The notes: generated from the letters alone by a model not told the origin. Shown: positions 25,258 to 34,021, counted from the stretch's first letter. The stretch: 64,000 nt of DNA from Pseudobdellovibrio sp031428275 (GCA_031428275.1 JANPPC010000043.1:62001-126000), one strand, 5' to 3'. Numbers and translations: made by a program.

Positions 25258-25288
25258 TTGACCTTCTAGCGGTTGGAAGGTCAATACT
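25258..25288 (+). promoter_or_regulatory. CueR-type promoter/operator of copA
   Basis: TTGACCTTC at 25258-25266 and its exact inverse GAAGGTCAA at 25276-25284 form a dyad with a 9-bp centre. The -35 box TTGACC and a -10 box AATACT (25283-25288) are 19 bp apart, the stretched spacing used by MerR-family activators. The arrangement closely follows known CueR-controlled copA promoters. Confidence 0.85.
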
Positions 25289-25310
25289 CTAACCAATTAG
25301 AGGAGTTTTC

Positions 25311-27689
25311 ATGAATTCAAATAGCCATCATTACAGCGGTACTAATCACGATCATAGCCAATGTAACCATTCGAAAACAACTCAAAAAGATCAGGTTAAA
25401 GATCCCGTCTGCGGGATGATGATTGATCCGCACACGGCTAAAGGTGGAAATTCAGTTTTTCAAAACAAGACTTACTATTTTTGTAATCCGAAATGTAAAA
25501 CAAAGTTCGATGCAGCTCCTTTAACTTACTTAGATAATAAAAAAGAAGTAACTACGCAAGCCACCGATATTGAATACACTTGCCCTATGCATCCCGAAGT
25601 TCTTCAAATTGGCCCCGGCAGCTGTCCGATTTGTGGAATGGCTTTAGAGCCTTTAACTTTTTCAGCTGACCATCCAGAGGATCAATCTGAATATTTTATG
25701 ATGCTAAGAAAATTTTGGGTTGGAGTTACATTAAGTATTCCCCTTTTATTTATTACAATGGGCGGTAGGCATTTAATTAATAATATGGCTATTCACGCTT
25801 ACATGCCTTGGATTGAATTTCTATTGGCCACCCCAGTGGTTCTTTGGGGAGGTGCTCCGTTTTTTATTCGCTTCTGGCAATCTCTTAAAACTCGCAATTT
25901 AAATATGTTTACACTGATTGGCCTAGGAGTAGGCGTTGCCTACATTTACAGTTTAATTGCCATCTTATTTCCAGAAATTTTTCCCATCTCTTTTCAAGAT
26001 CCAATGACTGGAAAAGTAGGTCTTTATTTCGAAGCTGCTTCGGTCATTGTTACACTAGTTCTGTTAGGCCAAGTGTTGGAGCTTAAGGCGCGAGGTCAAA
26101 CGAGCGCGGCAATTAAGGCATTACTTGGACTTGCGCCTAAAACAGCGCGCATCATTAGCGTTGATGGTTCAGAAGAAGATGTTTCGCTCGATACAATTCA
26201 TGTTGGTGATAAATTGCGAGTTCGACCCGGCGAAAAAATTCCGGTCGATGGGAAAGTGATTTCGGGGCTTTCATCCGTGGATGAATCCATGGTAACCGGT
26301 GAACCTTTACCCGTCGAAAAATCAACCGGGGAAAAAGTTGTTGGAGCGACCATTAATGGAACCGGCTCACTAGTCATCGAAGCTGAAAAAGTTGGTAAAG
26401 ATTCTCTGCTATCTCAAATTGTACAAATGGTGGCAGAAGCACAAAGGTCAAGAGCGCCCATTCAGAAATTGGTTGATCAAGTTTCGGCTTATTTTGTTCC
26501 AGCTGTTATTTTAGTAGCAATATTTACCTTTGCACTTTGGTCGCTGATTGGACCTGATCCAAAGCTTGCTCATGCTATTATTAATTCAGTTGCCGTTCTT
26601 ATTATTGCCTGTCCGTGTGCGCTGGGCCTTGCGACACCTATGTCGATAATGGTTGCAACAGGTCGTGGCGCTAGCCTTGGTGTTCTTTTTAAAAATGCCG
26701 AAGCCATAGAAACGATAAGAAAAGTTGATACCTTAGTCATTGATAAAACTGGGACTCTAACTCTAGGAAAACCAAAATTGGTTACTATAAAACCAATGGA
26801 ATCATTATCTGAGAAAGAATTTCTATCAATATCGGCCAGTTTAGAACAAGCCAGTGAACATCCGCTCGCTCAAGCCATTGTAGCTGGGGCGAAAAAAAAA
26901 GGAGCTTCTCTTTTAGAAGTTAAAAATTTCAATTCCGTCACAGGTAAAGGTGCAACCGCAGAAATTAGTGGGAAAAAAATTGCAATCGGTAACAAGGCAT
27001 TACTTGAAGATTTATCAATCACTTTAGGCGCTAGCGAGACAGAAGCTAATTTACTACGTGAAGAAGGTCAGACCGTTATGTACGTCGGTATTGATGGAAA
27101 ACTTGCAGGCCTACTAGGAGTCACCGATCCAATCAAAGAAAGTACAATTCCTGCAATCCAAGTACTCCGTTCGCTAGGAATAAAAGTAATCATGATGACT
27201 GGTGACAATGAGCGAACCGCAAAAGCTGTCGCAAAAAAAGTAGGACTTGATGGATTTTTTGCAGATGTACTGCCACAAGGCAAAGCTGAAATAGTTAAAA
27301 AAATGCAATCTGAAGGAAAATTCGTGGCAATGGCTGGCGATGGAATTAACGACGCTCCTGCCTTAGCTCAAGCTCAGGTCGGAATTGCGATGGGTACCGG
27401 AACCGATGTGGCTATGGGTAGCGCCGGTGTGACTTTAATCAAAGGAGACTTGATGGGTATTGTTAACGCTCGAGCCCTTAGTGAAGCTACTTTAAAGAAT
27501 ATCAAACAAAATTTATTCTTCGCTTTCATCTACAATATACTAGGGGTGCCGATTGCCGCTGGAATTCTATACCCTGCTTTTGGAATACTTTTAAGCCCGA
27601 TGGTTGCCGCTGCGGCGATGAGTTTAAGCTCAGTCTCTGTCATAGGAAATGCACTTAGATTAAAAAAAGTAAATCTTAAGGAGAAGTAG
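25311..27689 (+). CDS. copA: Copper-exporting P1B-type ATPase
   Basis: 792 residues. N-terminal metal-handling region: a His-rich start (SNSHHYSGTNHDHSQCNHS), a YHS domain (DPVCGMMID ... FCNPKCKTKF, about 27-68) and a heavy-metal-binding motif YTCPMHPEV...GSCPICGM (about 88-112); the usual CxxC HMA domain is absent. The membrane core has the transport motif ACPCALG; the cytoplasmic part has TGEP, phospho-acceptor DKTGTLT, the HP motif in SEHPLAQA, and GDGINDAPAL. It pumps Cu(I) out of the cytoplasm. It is preceded by a CueR box and followed by cueR at 2 bp. Confidence 0.95.
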   Translation: MNSNSHHYSGTNHDHSQCNHSKTTQKDQVKDPVCGMMIDPHTAKGGNSVFQNKTYYFCNPKCKTKFDAAPLTYLDNKKEVTTQATDIEYTCPMHPEVLQIGPGSCPICGMALEPLTFSADHPEDQSEYFMMLRKFWVGVTLSIPLLFITMGGRHLINNMAIHAYMPWIEFLLATPVVLWGGAPFFIRFWQSLKTRNLNMFTLIGLGVGVAYIYSLIAILFPEIFPISFQDPMTGKVGLYFEAASVIVTLVLLGQVLELKARGQTSAAIKALLGLAPKTARIISVDGSEEDVSLDTIHVGDKLRVRPGEKIPVDGKVISGLSSVDESMVTGEPLPVEKSTGEKVVGATINGTGSLVIEAEKVGKDSLLSQIVQMVAEAQRSRAPIQKLVDQVSAYFVPAVILVAIFTFALWSLIGPDPKLAHAIINSVAVLIIACPCALGLATPMSIMVATGRGASLGVLFKNAEAIETIRKVDTLVIDKTGTLTLGKPKLVTIKPMESLSEKEFLSISASLEQASEHPLAQAIVAGAKKKGASLLEVKNFNSVTGKGATAEISGKKIAIGNKALLEDLSITLGASETEANLLREEGQTVMYVGIDGKLAGLLGVTDPIKESTIPAIQVLRSLGIKVIMMTGDNERTAKAVAKKVGLDGFFADVLPQGKAEIVKKMQSEGKFVAMAGDGINDAPALAQAQVGIAMGTGTDVAMGSAGVTLIKGDLMGIVNARALSEATLKNIKQNLFFAFIYNILGVPIAAGILYPAFGILLSPMVAAAAMSLSSVSVIGNALRLKKVNLKEK

Positions 27690-27691
27690 AT

Positions 27692-28081
27692 ATGAACATT
27701 GGAGAGGCGGCAAGAATTTCAGGAGTTAACGCTAAACTCATTCGTCACTATGAATCGATTGCGATTATCCCCAAAGCAAGCCGAAGCGATGGCGGCTACA
27801 GAACATACACCGAAGCTGATGTCCATATTCTTTCGTTTGTTAAAAGAGCTCGAACGCTTGGTTTTTCAATGAAAGAAATTAAAAAATTGGTCAGCCTTTG
27901 GCGAAATAAAAGTCGCGCTAGCTCAGACGTTAAAGCTTTGGCGACCAAGCACGTTGAAGAGATAGAGAAAAAAATTGAAGAGCTCCAGGCAATGGCTAAA
28001 ACATTAAAGTATTTGGCTAAGAATTGTCATGGCGATGGAAGGCCTGATTGTCCTATTTTGAATGACTTAGCGAGCCATTAG
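27692..28081 (+). CDS. cueR: CueR-type MerR copper-responsive activator
   Basis: 129 residues: N-terminal MerR helix-turn-helix (MNIGEAARISGVNAKLIRHYES), wing (GGYRTYTEADV) and a coiled-coil dimerisation helix. The metal loop has Cys112 and Cys120 (CHGDGRPDC) and Ser77, the same positions as in E. coli CueR, which indicates Cu(I)/Ag(I) sensing. The gene is 2 bp downstream of copA with AAGGAGA before its ATG, so it is likely co-transcribed and autoregulated from the copA promoter. A second matching box precedes the oxidase gene downstream. Confidence 0.93.
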   Translation: MNIGEAARISGVNAKLIRHYESIAIIPKASRSDGGYRTYTEADVHILSFVKRARTLGFSMKEIKKLVSLWRNKSRASSDVKALATKHVEEIEKKIEELQAMAKTLKYLAKNCHGDGRPDCPILNDLASH

Positions 28082-28086
28082 CCAAC

Positions 28087-28117
28087 TTGACCTTCCAACT
28101 ATTGGAAGCCGCATTCT
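28087..28117 (+). promoter_or_regulatory. CueR-type promoter/operator of the multicopper oxidase
   Basis: TTGACC at 28087-28092 with the dyad CTTCCAA (28092-28098) / TTGGAAG (28102-28108), then a -10 candidate CATTCT (28112-28117) after a 19-bp spacer. It shares TTGACCTTC and the GGAAG half with the copA box. It lies just after the cueR stop and 38 bp before the oxidase ATG. Confidence 0.78.
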
Positions 28118-28154
28118 TTTAACAGATGGGCGCCTAGCTCATATAAAGAGGATT

Positions 28155-30287
28155 ATGAAATATATTAGACTATTTATTTTCACACTCACCCTATCCGCTC
28201 TTACAACTCCAGCGGCAGCTAAAACGGTTCGCTATCAGCTCAATATTGAAAACAAAAAGGTCAATGTAACGGGCCGCGAAGTGGATTTTGCTTTAACCGT
28301 GAATGGTGGCATCCCAGCACCTACTTTAGAATTCACTGAAGGCGATGACGCCGAGATCGTAGTAATTAATAATCTCTTAGCAGAAGAAGTTTCTCTTCAC
28401 TGGCATGGAATATTACTTCCTCCAGAGGAAGACGGTGTTCCTTATGTGAATACCCCGCCCATATTCCCAGGAAAGTCCCGAACTTTTAAATTTAAGCTTA
28501 GACAGAATGGAACATATTGGTATCACTCGCATACAATGCTTCAAGAGCAGAAAGGCGTTTACGGGCCGATTGTTATCCATCCCAAAAAAGAAACGATTAA
28601 AGTCGATAAAGAGGCCGTCGTTGTTTTGAGTGATTGGTCTGATGAAAATGCCGATCAAATTATTAAAAATTTAAAAAAAGACGGCGACTATTACCTTTAT
28701 AAAAAAAATTCAGTTAGATCAATTTTGGGTGCAGCCGGGGCCGGACAGATCAAAACTTATTTTCAAAATGAATGGGACCGCATGGGCGGCATGGATCTAT
28801 CCGATGTGGGCTACGATGCATTTCTGATCAACGGAAAAAAAGATTCTCAACTTTTAGTTGCTCATCCTGGTGAAAAAATTCGCCTTCGTATTATTAATGC
28901 AGGCGCGTCCAGCTATTTCTATGTTTCATTGGGGCAAACTCCAATGCAGGTCATTTCGGCTGATGGAATTGATATTGAGCCTGTACAAACTAAAGAACTG
29001 TTGATGGGGATGGCTGAAACATATGATATTTTATTCACAGTTCCTGAACACAAAAATTTTGAATTAAGAGCAACTGCTCAGGATGTAACGGGCTATGCTT
29101 CTGCATGGATTGGAATGGGCCAAAAAGTTTTCGCGCCAAACAAAGCTCAGCCTAATCTTTATGCGCCAATGAATCATAGTGGCCATTCCGGAATTAATGA
29201 GGCCTCCACGGACAATTCCAAAACAGATCATTCTAAAATGGCTCATGGTCAAACCAAGCCTGCCGAAAAAGATCCGCATGCAGGTCATAAATTGCCAATG
29301 ACAATTAGTACTCCAACGTCTAGCGGGCCAATCATCGAAACATTAGGTGTAGACGAATTAAAAGCCCTAGCACCAACAACTCTTCCCAAGAAAGCTCCAG
29401 TTTACGACCTTAAGTTAGTTTTGGGCGGCGATATGGAAAGATATGTTTGGCTCATCAATGGCAAAGCTATTCATGAAGATCGCCTTATCAATATTAACGA
29501 AGGCGATGTCGTAAGGTTTACTTTTGAAAATAAAACAATGATGCATCACCCAATGCATTTGCATGGGCACTTCTTCAGAGTCTTAAATAAAAATGGAGAA
29601 CTTTCGCCACTGAAGCATACAGTTGACGTTCCTCCGATGGGCAAAAGGACTATTGAATTCTACGCGAATGAGCCCGGACAATGGATGCTTCACTGTCATA
29701 ACCTTTATCATATGGACTCTGGCATGGCGCGCGTTGTGCGGTATAATACATATAAGCCCACATCTGAACAAGAACATCTAGATCACCAAGATCATCATTT
29801 ACATGATCGCTGGTATCAGACTGGAAGTTTGCAAGCTGCAACTAATATTGTTGAAGGCAAATTCAGAATTTCGCAAACATGGAATGAAATTGCGCTTCGA
29901 GGCGAGGCCCGCAAGGAAGACGATAAATGGGAAGGCGAAGGCGATTTATTTTACCATCGCTGGGTTAGTAATTACTTAAATTATATAGTTGGTGCGTCGT
30001 CTGTCGAAAGTAACTATCGAGCAGAAGCTGGCATTGGCTACTTATTGCCTATGCTTATTCACACTCATCTTCTGGTGGATCACAAAGGAAAGTTGAGAAT
30101 CGATTTAGAAAAAAGATTCCAATGGACGAACAATCTGTTCACTGAGGCTGAGTACCGGTGGAAGCAAGATACTATTTTAAATAGTGAGTACGTAGTTTCT
30201 TTAATGTATGGAAATAATTGGCACTGGGCTGGAGGCTTTAGGTATACCAGTCAAAATATAGGTATTGGCTTTCAATATCAGTTTTAA
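28155..30287 (+). CDS. Multicopper oxidase (CopA/PcoA type) fused to PcoB-like outer-membrane barrel
   Basis: 710 residues with a signal peptide ending PAAAK. The oxidase part (about 25-540) has all four copper motifs: HWHGILLP, WYHSHTMLQEQ, HHPMHLHGHFF and HCHNLYHMDSGM. Between them lies a His/Met-rich linker around residues 338-380 (NHSGHSGIN, DHSKMAHG, DPHAGHKLPM), as in PcoA. The last 160 residues differ: alternating strands with aromatic girdles ending GIGFQYQF, like the C-terminal barrel of PcoB/CopB, including the terminal Phe of outer-membrane proteins. It would oxidise Cu(I) in the periplasm while attached to the outer membrane. The fusion looks genuine, since the frame is continuous. 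Confidence 0.88.
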   Translation: MKYIRLFIFTLTLSALTTPAAAKTVRYQLNIENKKVNVTGREVDFALTVNGGIPAPTLEFTEGDDAEIVVINNLLAEEVSLHWHGILLPPEEDGVPYVNTPPIFPGKSRTFKFKLRQNGTYWYHSHTMLQEQKGVYGPIVIHPKKETIKVDKEAVVVLSDWSDENADQIIKNLKKDGDYYLYKKNSVRSILGAAGAGQIKTYFQNEWDRMGGMDLSDVGYDAFLINGKKDSQLLVAHPGEKIRLRIINAGASSYFYVSLGQTPMQVISADGIDIEPVQTKELLMGMAETYDILFTVPEHKNFELRATAQDVTGYASAWIGMGQKVFAPNKAQPNLYAPMNHSGHSGINEASTDNSKTDHSKMAHGQTKPAEKDPHAGHKLPMTISTPTSSGPIIETLGVDELKALAPTTLPKKAPVYDLKLVLGGDMERYVWLINGKAIHEDRLININEGDVVRFTFENKTMMHHPMHLHGHFFRVLNKNGELSPLKHTVDVPPMGKRTIEFYANEPGQWMLHCHNLYHMDSGMARVVRYNTYKPTSEQEHLDHQDHHLHDRWYQTGSLQAATNIVEGKFRISQTWNEIALRGEARKEDDKWEGEGDLFYHRWVSNYLNYIVGASSVESNYRAEAGIGYLLPMLIHTHLLVDHKGKLRIDLEKRFQWTNNLFTEAEYRWKQDTILNSEYVVSLMYGNNWHWAGGFRYTSQNIGIGFQYQF

Positions 30288-30405
30288 AGATGAGTTGACT
30301 TTGGAAAAAGCAATAAATGATTTTAGCTTACAAAAGAAATGTTAAAAGAAAAATTAACAGACTTGAAAGAAAATGAATCACCATGAAATAAATCGTTGGA
30401 GTGCG

Positions 30406-30439
30406 GTGAACATTTCGAAGGTTGTCTTCCAAAGTTCAC
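30406..30439. repeat. Imperfect inverted repeat (hairpin)
   Basis: GTGAACATTTCGAAG pairs with CTTCCAAAGTTCAC around a short loop, with one bulge and one mismatch. There is no T run after it, so a simple terminator is unlikely. It lies 22 bp before the decayed gene and could be its former leader or operator. Confidence 0.4.
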
Positions 30440-30460
30440 AACTTAACCCTGAGGAATCGG

Positions 30461-30816
30461 TATAAGAGTTTACTTACGGCTGTCGCAGTATCAGCGATCG
30501 CTTTCACGGCGCCACAGGTTTTGGCTTGGCATCCAGGCTTAGTTATTGAATTGGCTCATGAAGCAGAGACAAGCGATCGTTTTACACATCGTGCCGCCTA
30601 AGCAGCCTTACATCATGGCAATCGCGCCGAAATTATTGCTGTGTATGCTCTTCACGAGCTTGAGAGTGCAGCGGGCATTTACACCGATTACTAAAGTCGA
30701 ACAGCTCTTCATCATAACACACTGAGCATGATTTTGAAGATGCGCTTCGTCAATTAGAAGATAAATACTACGAACAAGGTTACGACGATGATCGTCGGCG
30801 GGCATTAAGATTTTAA
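30461..30816 (+). pseudogene. Decayed gene for a small secreted protein
   Basis: Hand translation gives a typical signal peptide (YKSLLTAVAVSAIAFTAPQV then LAWHPG), then LVIELAHEAETSDRFTHRAA, a TAA, then ALHHGNRAEIIAVYALHELE, a second TAA, and after a frame shift DFEDALRQLEDKYYEQGYDD ending in TAA at 30814-30816. The expected ATG reads TAT at 30461, with GAGGAA at 30451-30456. Lost start, two stops and a frame shift make it a pseudogene. Its original function is unknown. Confidence 0.65.
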
Positions 30817-31005
30817 GTCACTATATCTATCTTTATTCTTAAAGTAGAGAACCTTTGCCGACGAACATCTGTTTATCGGCCAAACGCTGTCACATGACCA
30901 GACTCGACAATAGTAGCATTAGTGCCTCATGTAAAACTTCCAAGAAATTTAATACCCTACCTAGGTAACGCTATGTATGTTAATCACCTTCCTACATAAG
31001 ATCTG

Positions 31006-31034
31006 TTGACTGATACCCTATTGGGGTATAGCTA
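31006..31034 (+). promoter_or_regulatory. csoR promoter with overlapping operator
   Basis: TTGACT (31006-31011) and TAGCTA (31029-31034) are 17 bp apart, and the inverted repeat ATACCC/GGGTAT fills the spacer. CsoR-family repressors bind such GC-centred dyads and would cover this promoter. The TTG of the -35 box opens the reading frame but should not be taken as the start codon. Confidence 0.7.
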
Positions 31035-31053
31035 TAGCTTTAGGGTGCTGGAA

Positions 31054-31380
31054 ATGAATTCAAATTTACATTTATCAAAAAAAGAAAAAGAAACGCTAGC
31101 TAAGGCTCAGTCATCGCATAATCATACTTCCGAACTGCGCCGTCTTAGTCGCATCAAAGGGCAAGTCGAAGGCATCGAAAGAATGATACAAGAGCGTCGT
31201 TATTGCCCTGACATTGTCGTGCAGATTAAAGCAATACGCTCTGCACTTCGCAGCTTAGAAGCCAACATTGTTGAAGGCCATTTGCGACACTGCGTAACCG
31301 CTGCGTTTAAGAGTCGCGATCCAAAAGTAGTTCAAGAAAAGTTAGATGAAATTTTATTGCTAATGAAAGGGCAAGGCTAA
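31054..31380 (+). CDS. csoR: CsoR-family copper-sensing repressor
   Basis: 108 residues, all-helical DUF156 repressor: ELRRLSRIKGQVEGIERMI, then the metal ligands Cys51 (RRYCPD), His76 and Cys80 (EGHLRHC). The spacing C-x24-H-x3-C equals that of CsoR Cys36/His61/Cys65 and differs from RcnR (His at the last position) and CstR (no His). This supports Cu(I) sensing. The start is set at ATG 31054 (GTGCTGGA upstream); a longer reading from TTG 31006 would begin inside the promoter. It is the second copper sensor of the island besides CueR. Confidence 0.88.
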   Translation: MNSNLHLSKKEKETLAKAQSSHNHTSELRRLSRIKGQVEGIERMIQERRYCPDIVVQIKAIRSALRSLEANIVEGHLRHCVTAAFKSRDPKVVQEKLDEILLLMKGQG

Positions 31381-31481
31381 TTTAACTATTAATATGCTAT
31401 AGTATTCGATCAAATTTACGTAGATTTAGATTAAAATTAAATTATAAAACAGAAATGTTTATAGAAACAAAAGGAGAATTT

Positions 31482-32057
31482 ATGAAAGCAGTTTTAGCAA
31501 TCGTTAGTACTTTAGTGTTTACAGGTTCAGTTATAGCGCAAGCCGCAGTTTCAAGCGCAAAGGCAATCGAATTATCAGCTCACCGAGTAGATCGTTTAGT
31601 CGCACTATCAAAAATTGATGCTTCATTTCAGAAAAAATTAAGTAAGATCGAAGTAACAGTTGTTCAGAATCAGGCGCCAGTCGCTTTCAAAACTGTGGTT
31701 ACGCAAAGTCAGCCCGCACAAGGAAAGCCAATGCAGCTTGAGATCTCGCTTGATGCAGATGGTAAGGCTTTAGCTCATAAGTTAATTTCGGGTGGCGTCG
31801 CAGGTCCTGATTTAGGTTTTAGTGGTAAAAGTGCCGGTGAATTAGCTGAAAATGCACTTCATTATGTATTAGATAATGTAGCTAATGGTAAAATTGCACT
31901 ATTTGATAAAGCCGCAACTAACTTCACTTTAACTAAAGTGACTTATCAGGGTGAAACCGTTGCTCTTGGGCAACTGCGCTCTTCAGCGACGACTGAGAAA
32001 TTAAATGTCTATGTAAAATTAGATGGAAAATTTCTTGCCGCTGAAGTTGTCCCTTAA
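31482..32057 (+). CDS. Secreted protein of unknown function in copper island
   Basis: 191 residues with a signal peptide (KAVLAIVSTLVFTGSVIAQA). The mature part has no cysteines, begins with a helix rich in Ala/Leu (AKAIELSAHRVDRLVALSKI) and continues with alternating strands (KIEVTVVQNQAPVAFKTVVT, QLEISLDADGKALAHKL). ATG 31482 has AAAGGAG seven bases upstream; an earlier ATG at 31455 lacks one. No family recognised. It is followed at 28 bp by the di-haem-type lipoprotein and then the ankyrin-cupredoxin protein, so the three may act together in the envelope. Confidence 0.72.
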   Translation: MKAVLAIVSTLVFTGSVIAQAAVSSAKAIELSAHRVDRLVALSKIDASFQKKLSKIEVTVVQNQAPVAFKTVVTQSQPAQGKPMQLEISLDADGKALAHKLISGGVAGPDLGFSGKSAGELAENALHYVLDNVANGKIALFDKAATNFTLTKVTYQGETVALGQLRSSATTEKLNVYVKLDGKFLAAEVVP

Positions 32058-32085
32058 TTAGCTGTAGTTTAATTTTAAGAGAGAA

Positions 32086-32772
32086 ATGATGAAACTCCAT
32101 AAGGTTATTTTTTTCATACTGGGAATAAGTTTTACGGGGTGCAACTACACCGTCGTAAAAAGCTCCCCTGAAAATTTAAATGAGATGTTCAGTTTACCTG
32201 AAGATCAGTTATCCACACTTTCCTATGGAGTAGTCACAAAGAAAGTTTTAGATTCCAGATGTGTGTCGTGTCACGGTACATCTGGAAATATAAATTTAGA
32301 AACTTATTCGGAAGTATTTAAGAATATCGACCTCATCAAGAAATCGGTTTTTGAAACGAAGACAATGCCTAAGAAAGGCAACCTCACGCAAGAAGAGTTA
32401 TCATATTTGTGGAACTGGATTCGAATGGGTGCTCCTGAGCGGGCCGAAAACGCAAGCACAACTCCACCAATCGAAGTAGAACCCATGGTTGCTACTTTCG
32501 AATCGATTAATAAACATGTGATTCAAATTTCATGTAAAGATTGTCACAAGCCTACCGGAACGGGGAAAAGAATCCCTTTAGATTTAAAATCTTTATTAGA
32601 CTCTCCGCTTGAACTTATTATTCCTGGAAATCCTGCTGAATCAGGCTTGGTTCTTGCTCTTGAAAGAGCGGATGACAAACGTATGCCGCCAGCTGAAGAA
32701 GGATACTCTGCATTAAACGATGAAGCCATCGCACTCATCCGCAAGTGGATTGAGAATGGCGCAAAAGATTAA
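32086..32772 (+). CDS. Lipoprotein with two c-type cytochrome-like domains
   Basis: 228 residues. Signal and lipobox: FILGISFTGCNYT, lipidated Cys near 20. Two similar domains each carry CxxCH haem-binding motifs: RCVSCHGTSG (about 60-66) with TMPKKG downstream, and SCKDCHKPTG (about 150-155) with RMPPAEEGY downstream. The paired CxxCH and MP motifs followed by LxxWIxxGA match planctomycete-type cytochrome c (PSCyt1-like) domains. It is likely an electron carrier anchored in the membrane. It lies between two secreted proteins in the copper island. Start: ATG 32086, or the adjoining ATG 32089. Confidence 0.83.
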   Translation: MMKLHKVIFFILGISFTGCNYTVVKSSPENLNEMFSLPEDQLSTLSYGVVTKKVLDSRCVSCHGTSGNINLETYSEVFKNIDLIKKSVFETKTMPKKGNLTQEELSYLWNWIRMGAPERAENASTTPPIEVEPMVATFESINKHVIQISCKDCHKPTGTGKRIPLDLKSLLDSPLELIIPGNPAESGLVLALERADDKRMPPAEEGYSALNDEAIALIRKWIENGAKD

Positions 32773-32794
32773 ATTTATTTATAAGGACTCAAAA

Positions 32795-34021
32795 ATGAAA
32801 ATACCAACGACGATCACCCTATTTGCGATTTTGTCTCTGCTTACATTAAGTTCTAATGCACAGTCGATACTATGCGCAGGCATGACGAACGATGAAAACG
32901 CTAGCGAGAATGTAAAATTTGAACTCGAGATAAAGAAAGATAAAACACCTTCTTTTAAAGATTTTGGACCTTTCTATAAATCAACCTTGAAGTTTTTTTA
33001 TTCAACTGGAAGAATTTTTAATGGCGCCGATATTTCAGATAAAATGTCACAGCGACCAAACCGCGTTGTATTTACCGGATCATTACCAGAAAAAAGAAAC
33101 CTGACTTTAAATTACAATGCGAATGGCGAACTTGAAGGTGGCATCGTTAATTACGATACTAAGATTATGAATCAACCTGTTCAATGTACTCAGTCTGGCT
33201 TAAAAGTTAGTCCTGGAGCGTGCCCAGCGAATCAAGATCAAAACAGAGCGCTACTTAACGCGATTAAAAATTCTAATGATATGGCTCTGATAGAAAATGC
33301 GATTGAATGTGGCGCAGATGTCAACAAAGCGGATCGAAAGGGTTGTACGCCAATTATGTTTGCGGTTGACCCGACTTGTGGCGAAAACAATTCGATTTCA
33401 TATTCTTCTTCGTTTAGAAAGACTGCATTACTCATCGATACACTTGCCGCTAACGGCGCTTTCGTAAATGTGGCAGATAAAAAAGGTGAAACACCTTTAA
33501 TCAAAGCGGCTAAACTAAATGTTAAAGACGTTTATGATACATTTATTTCGCTGGAAGCTGAATTTGATGCGCAAGATGAATTAGGCAATACCGCCTTAAT
33601 GTACGCGGTTCAAAATGGCGATGCATGGCCTGTCGAACAACTCATGGAAGGTAACCCTGATCGCAGCCTTAAAAACAAATCTGGCAGAACAGCTTACGAT
33701 ATCGCAAAACGTCGTTCAAAAGAAGACATCATGGATCTAGTACGAATCGCAGATACTAGTGTCGAGATTCAAGGAATGGAAGACGGCACTTGCAGCCCAT
33801 TACAGATTAATTTAAAACAAGGACAAGTCGTTGACTTCACCCTAAAGGCTACAGATAAAATGTTTAAACTTGATTCGCAACCATTGGGACTGGATCTTAT
33901 GGCTGACCGAAACAGTACAGATAAAAGAACTTTTTCAGCTGATACAAGTGGTGAATTCAAGTTTACATGCGGTTTTCACGGCGCTGGAACACCATCAGAG
34001 GGAACAATAGTTGTTCAGTAG
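32795..34021 (+). CDS. Secreted ankyrin-repeat protein with C-terminal cupredoxin-like domain
   Basis: 408 residues with a signal peptide ending SSNAQS. The region from about 20 to 140 is an unknown beta-rich domain. From about 140 to 310 lie ankyrin repeats (MALIENAIECGADVNKADRK, IDTLAANGAFVNVADKKGE, TALMYAVQNGD). The last 85 residues (from about 320) resemble a cupredoxin: strands, then FKFTCGFHGAG, where Cys and His would bind copper; the usual Met ligand is not evident. ATG 32795 has AAGGAC upstream; the frame opens earlier inside the cytochrome gene. Ankyrin plus cupredoxin in one secreted protein is unusual. Confidence 0.78.
   Translation: MKIPTTITLFAILSLLTLSSNAQSILCAGMTNDENASENVKFELEIKKDKTPSFKDFGPFYKSTLKFFYSTGRIFNGADISDKMSQRPNRVVFTGSLPEKRNLTLNYNANGELEGGIVNYDTKIMNQPVQCTQSGLKVSPGACPANQDQNRALLNAIKNSNDMALIENAIECGADVNKADRKGCTPIMFAVDPTCGENNSISYSSSFRKTALLIDTLAANGAFVNVADKKGETPLIKAAKLNVKDVYDTFISLEAEFDAQDELGNTALMYAVQNGDAWPVEQLMEGNPDRSLKNKSGRTAYDIAKRRSKEDIMDLVRIADTSVEIQGMEDGTCSPLQINLKQGQVVDFTLKATDKMFKLDSQPLGLDLMADRNSTDKRTFSADTSGEFKFTCGFHGAGTPSEGTIVVQ

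Larger units (their letters stand above)
30288..31053. other. Gene-poor stretch between oxidase and csoR
   Basis: 766 bases holding a strong imperfect hairpin (30406-30439), one decayed gene (30461-30816) and the csoR promoter at its right end. Nothing else coding was found. The decay suggests loss of genes inside the copper island. Confidence 0.55.
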
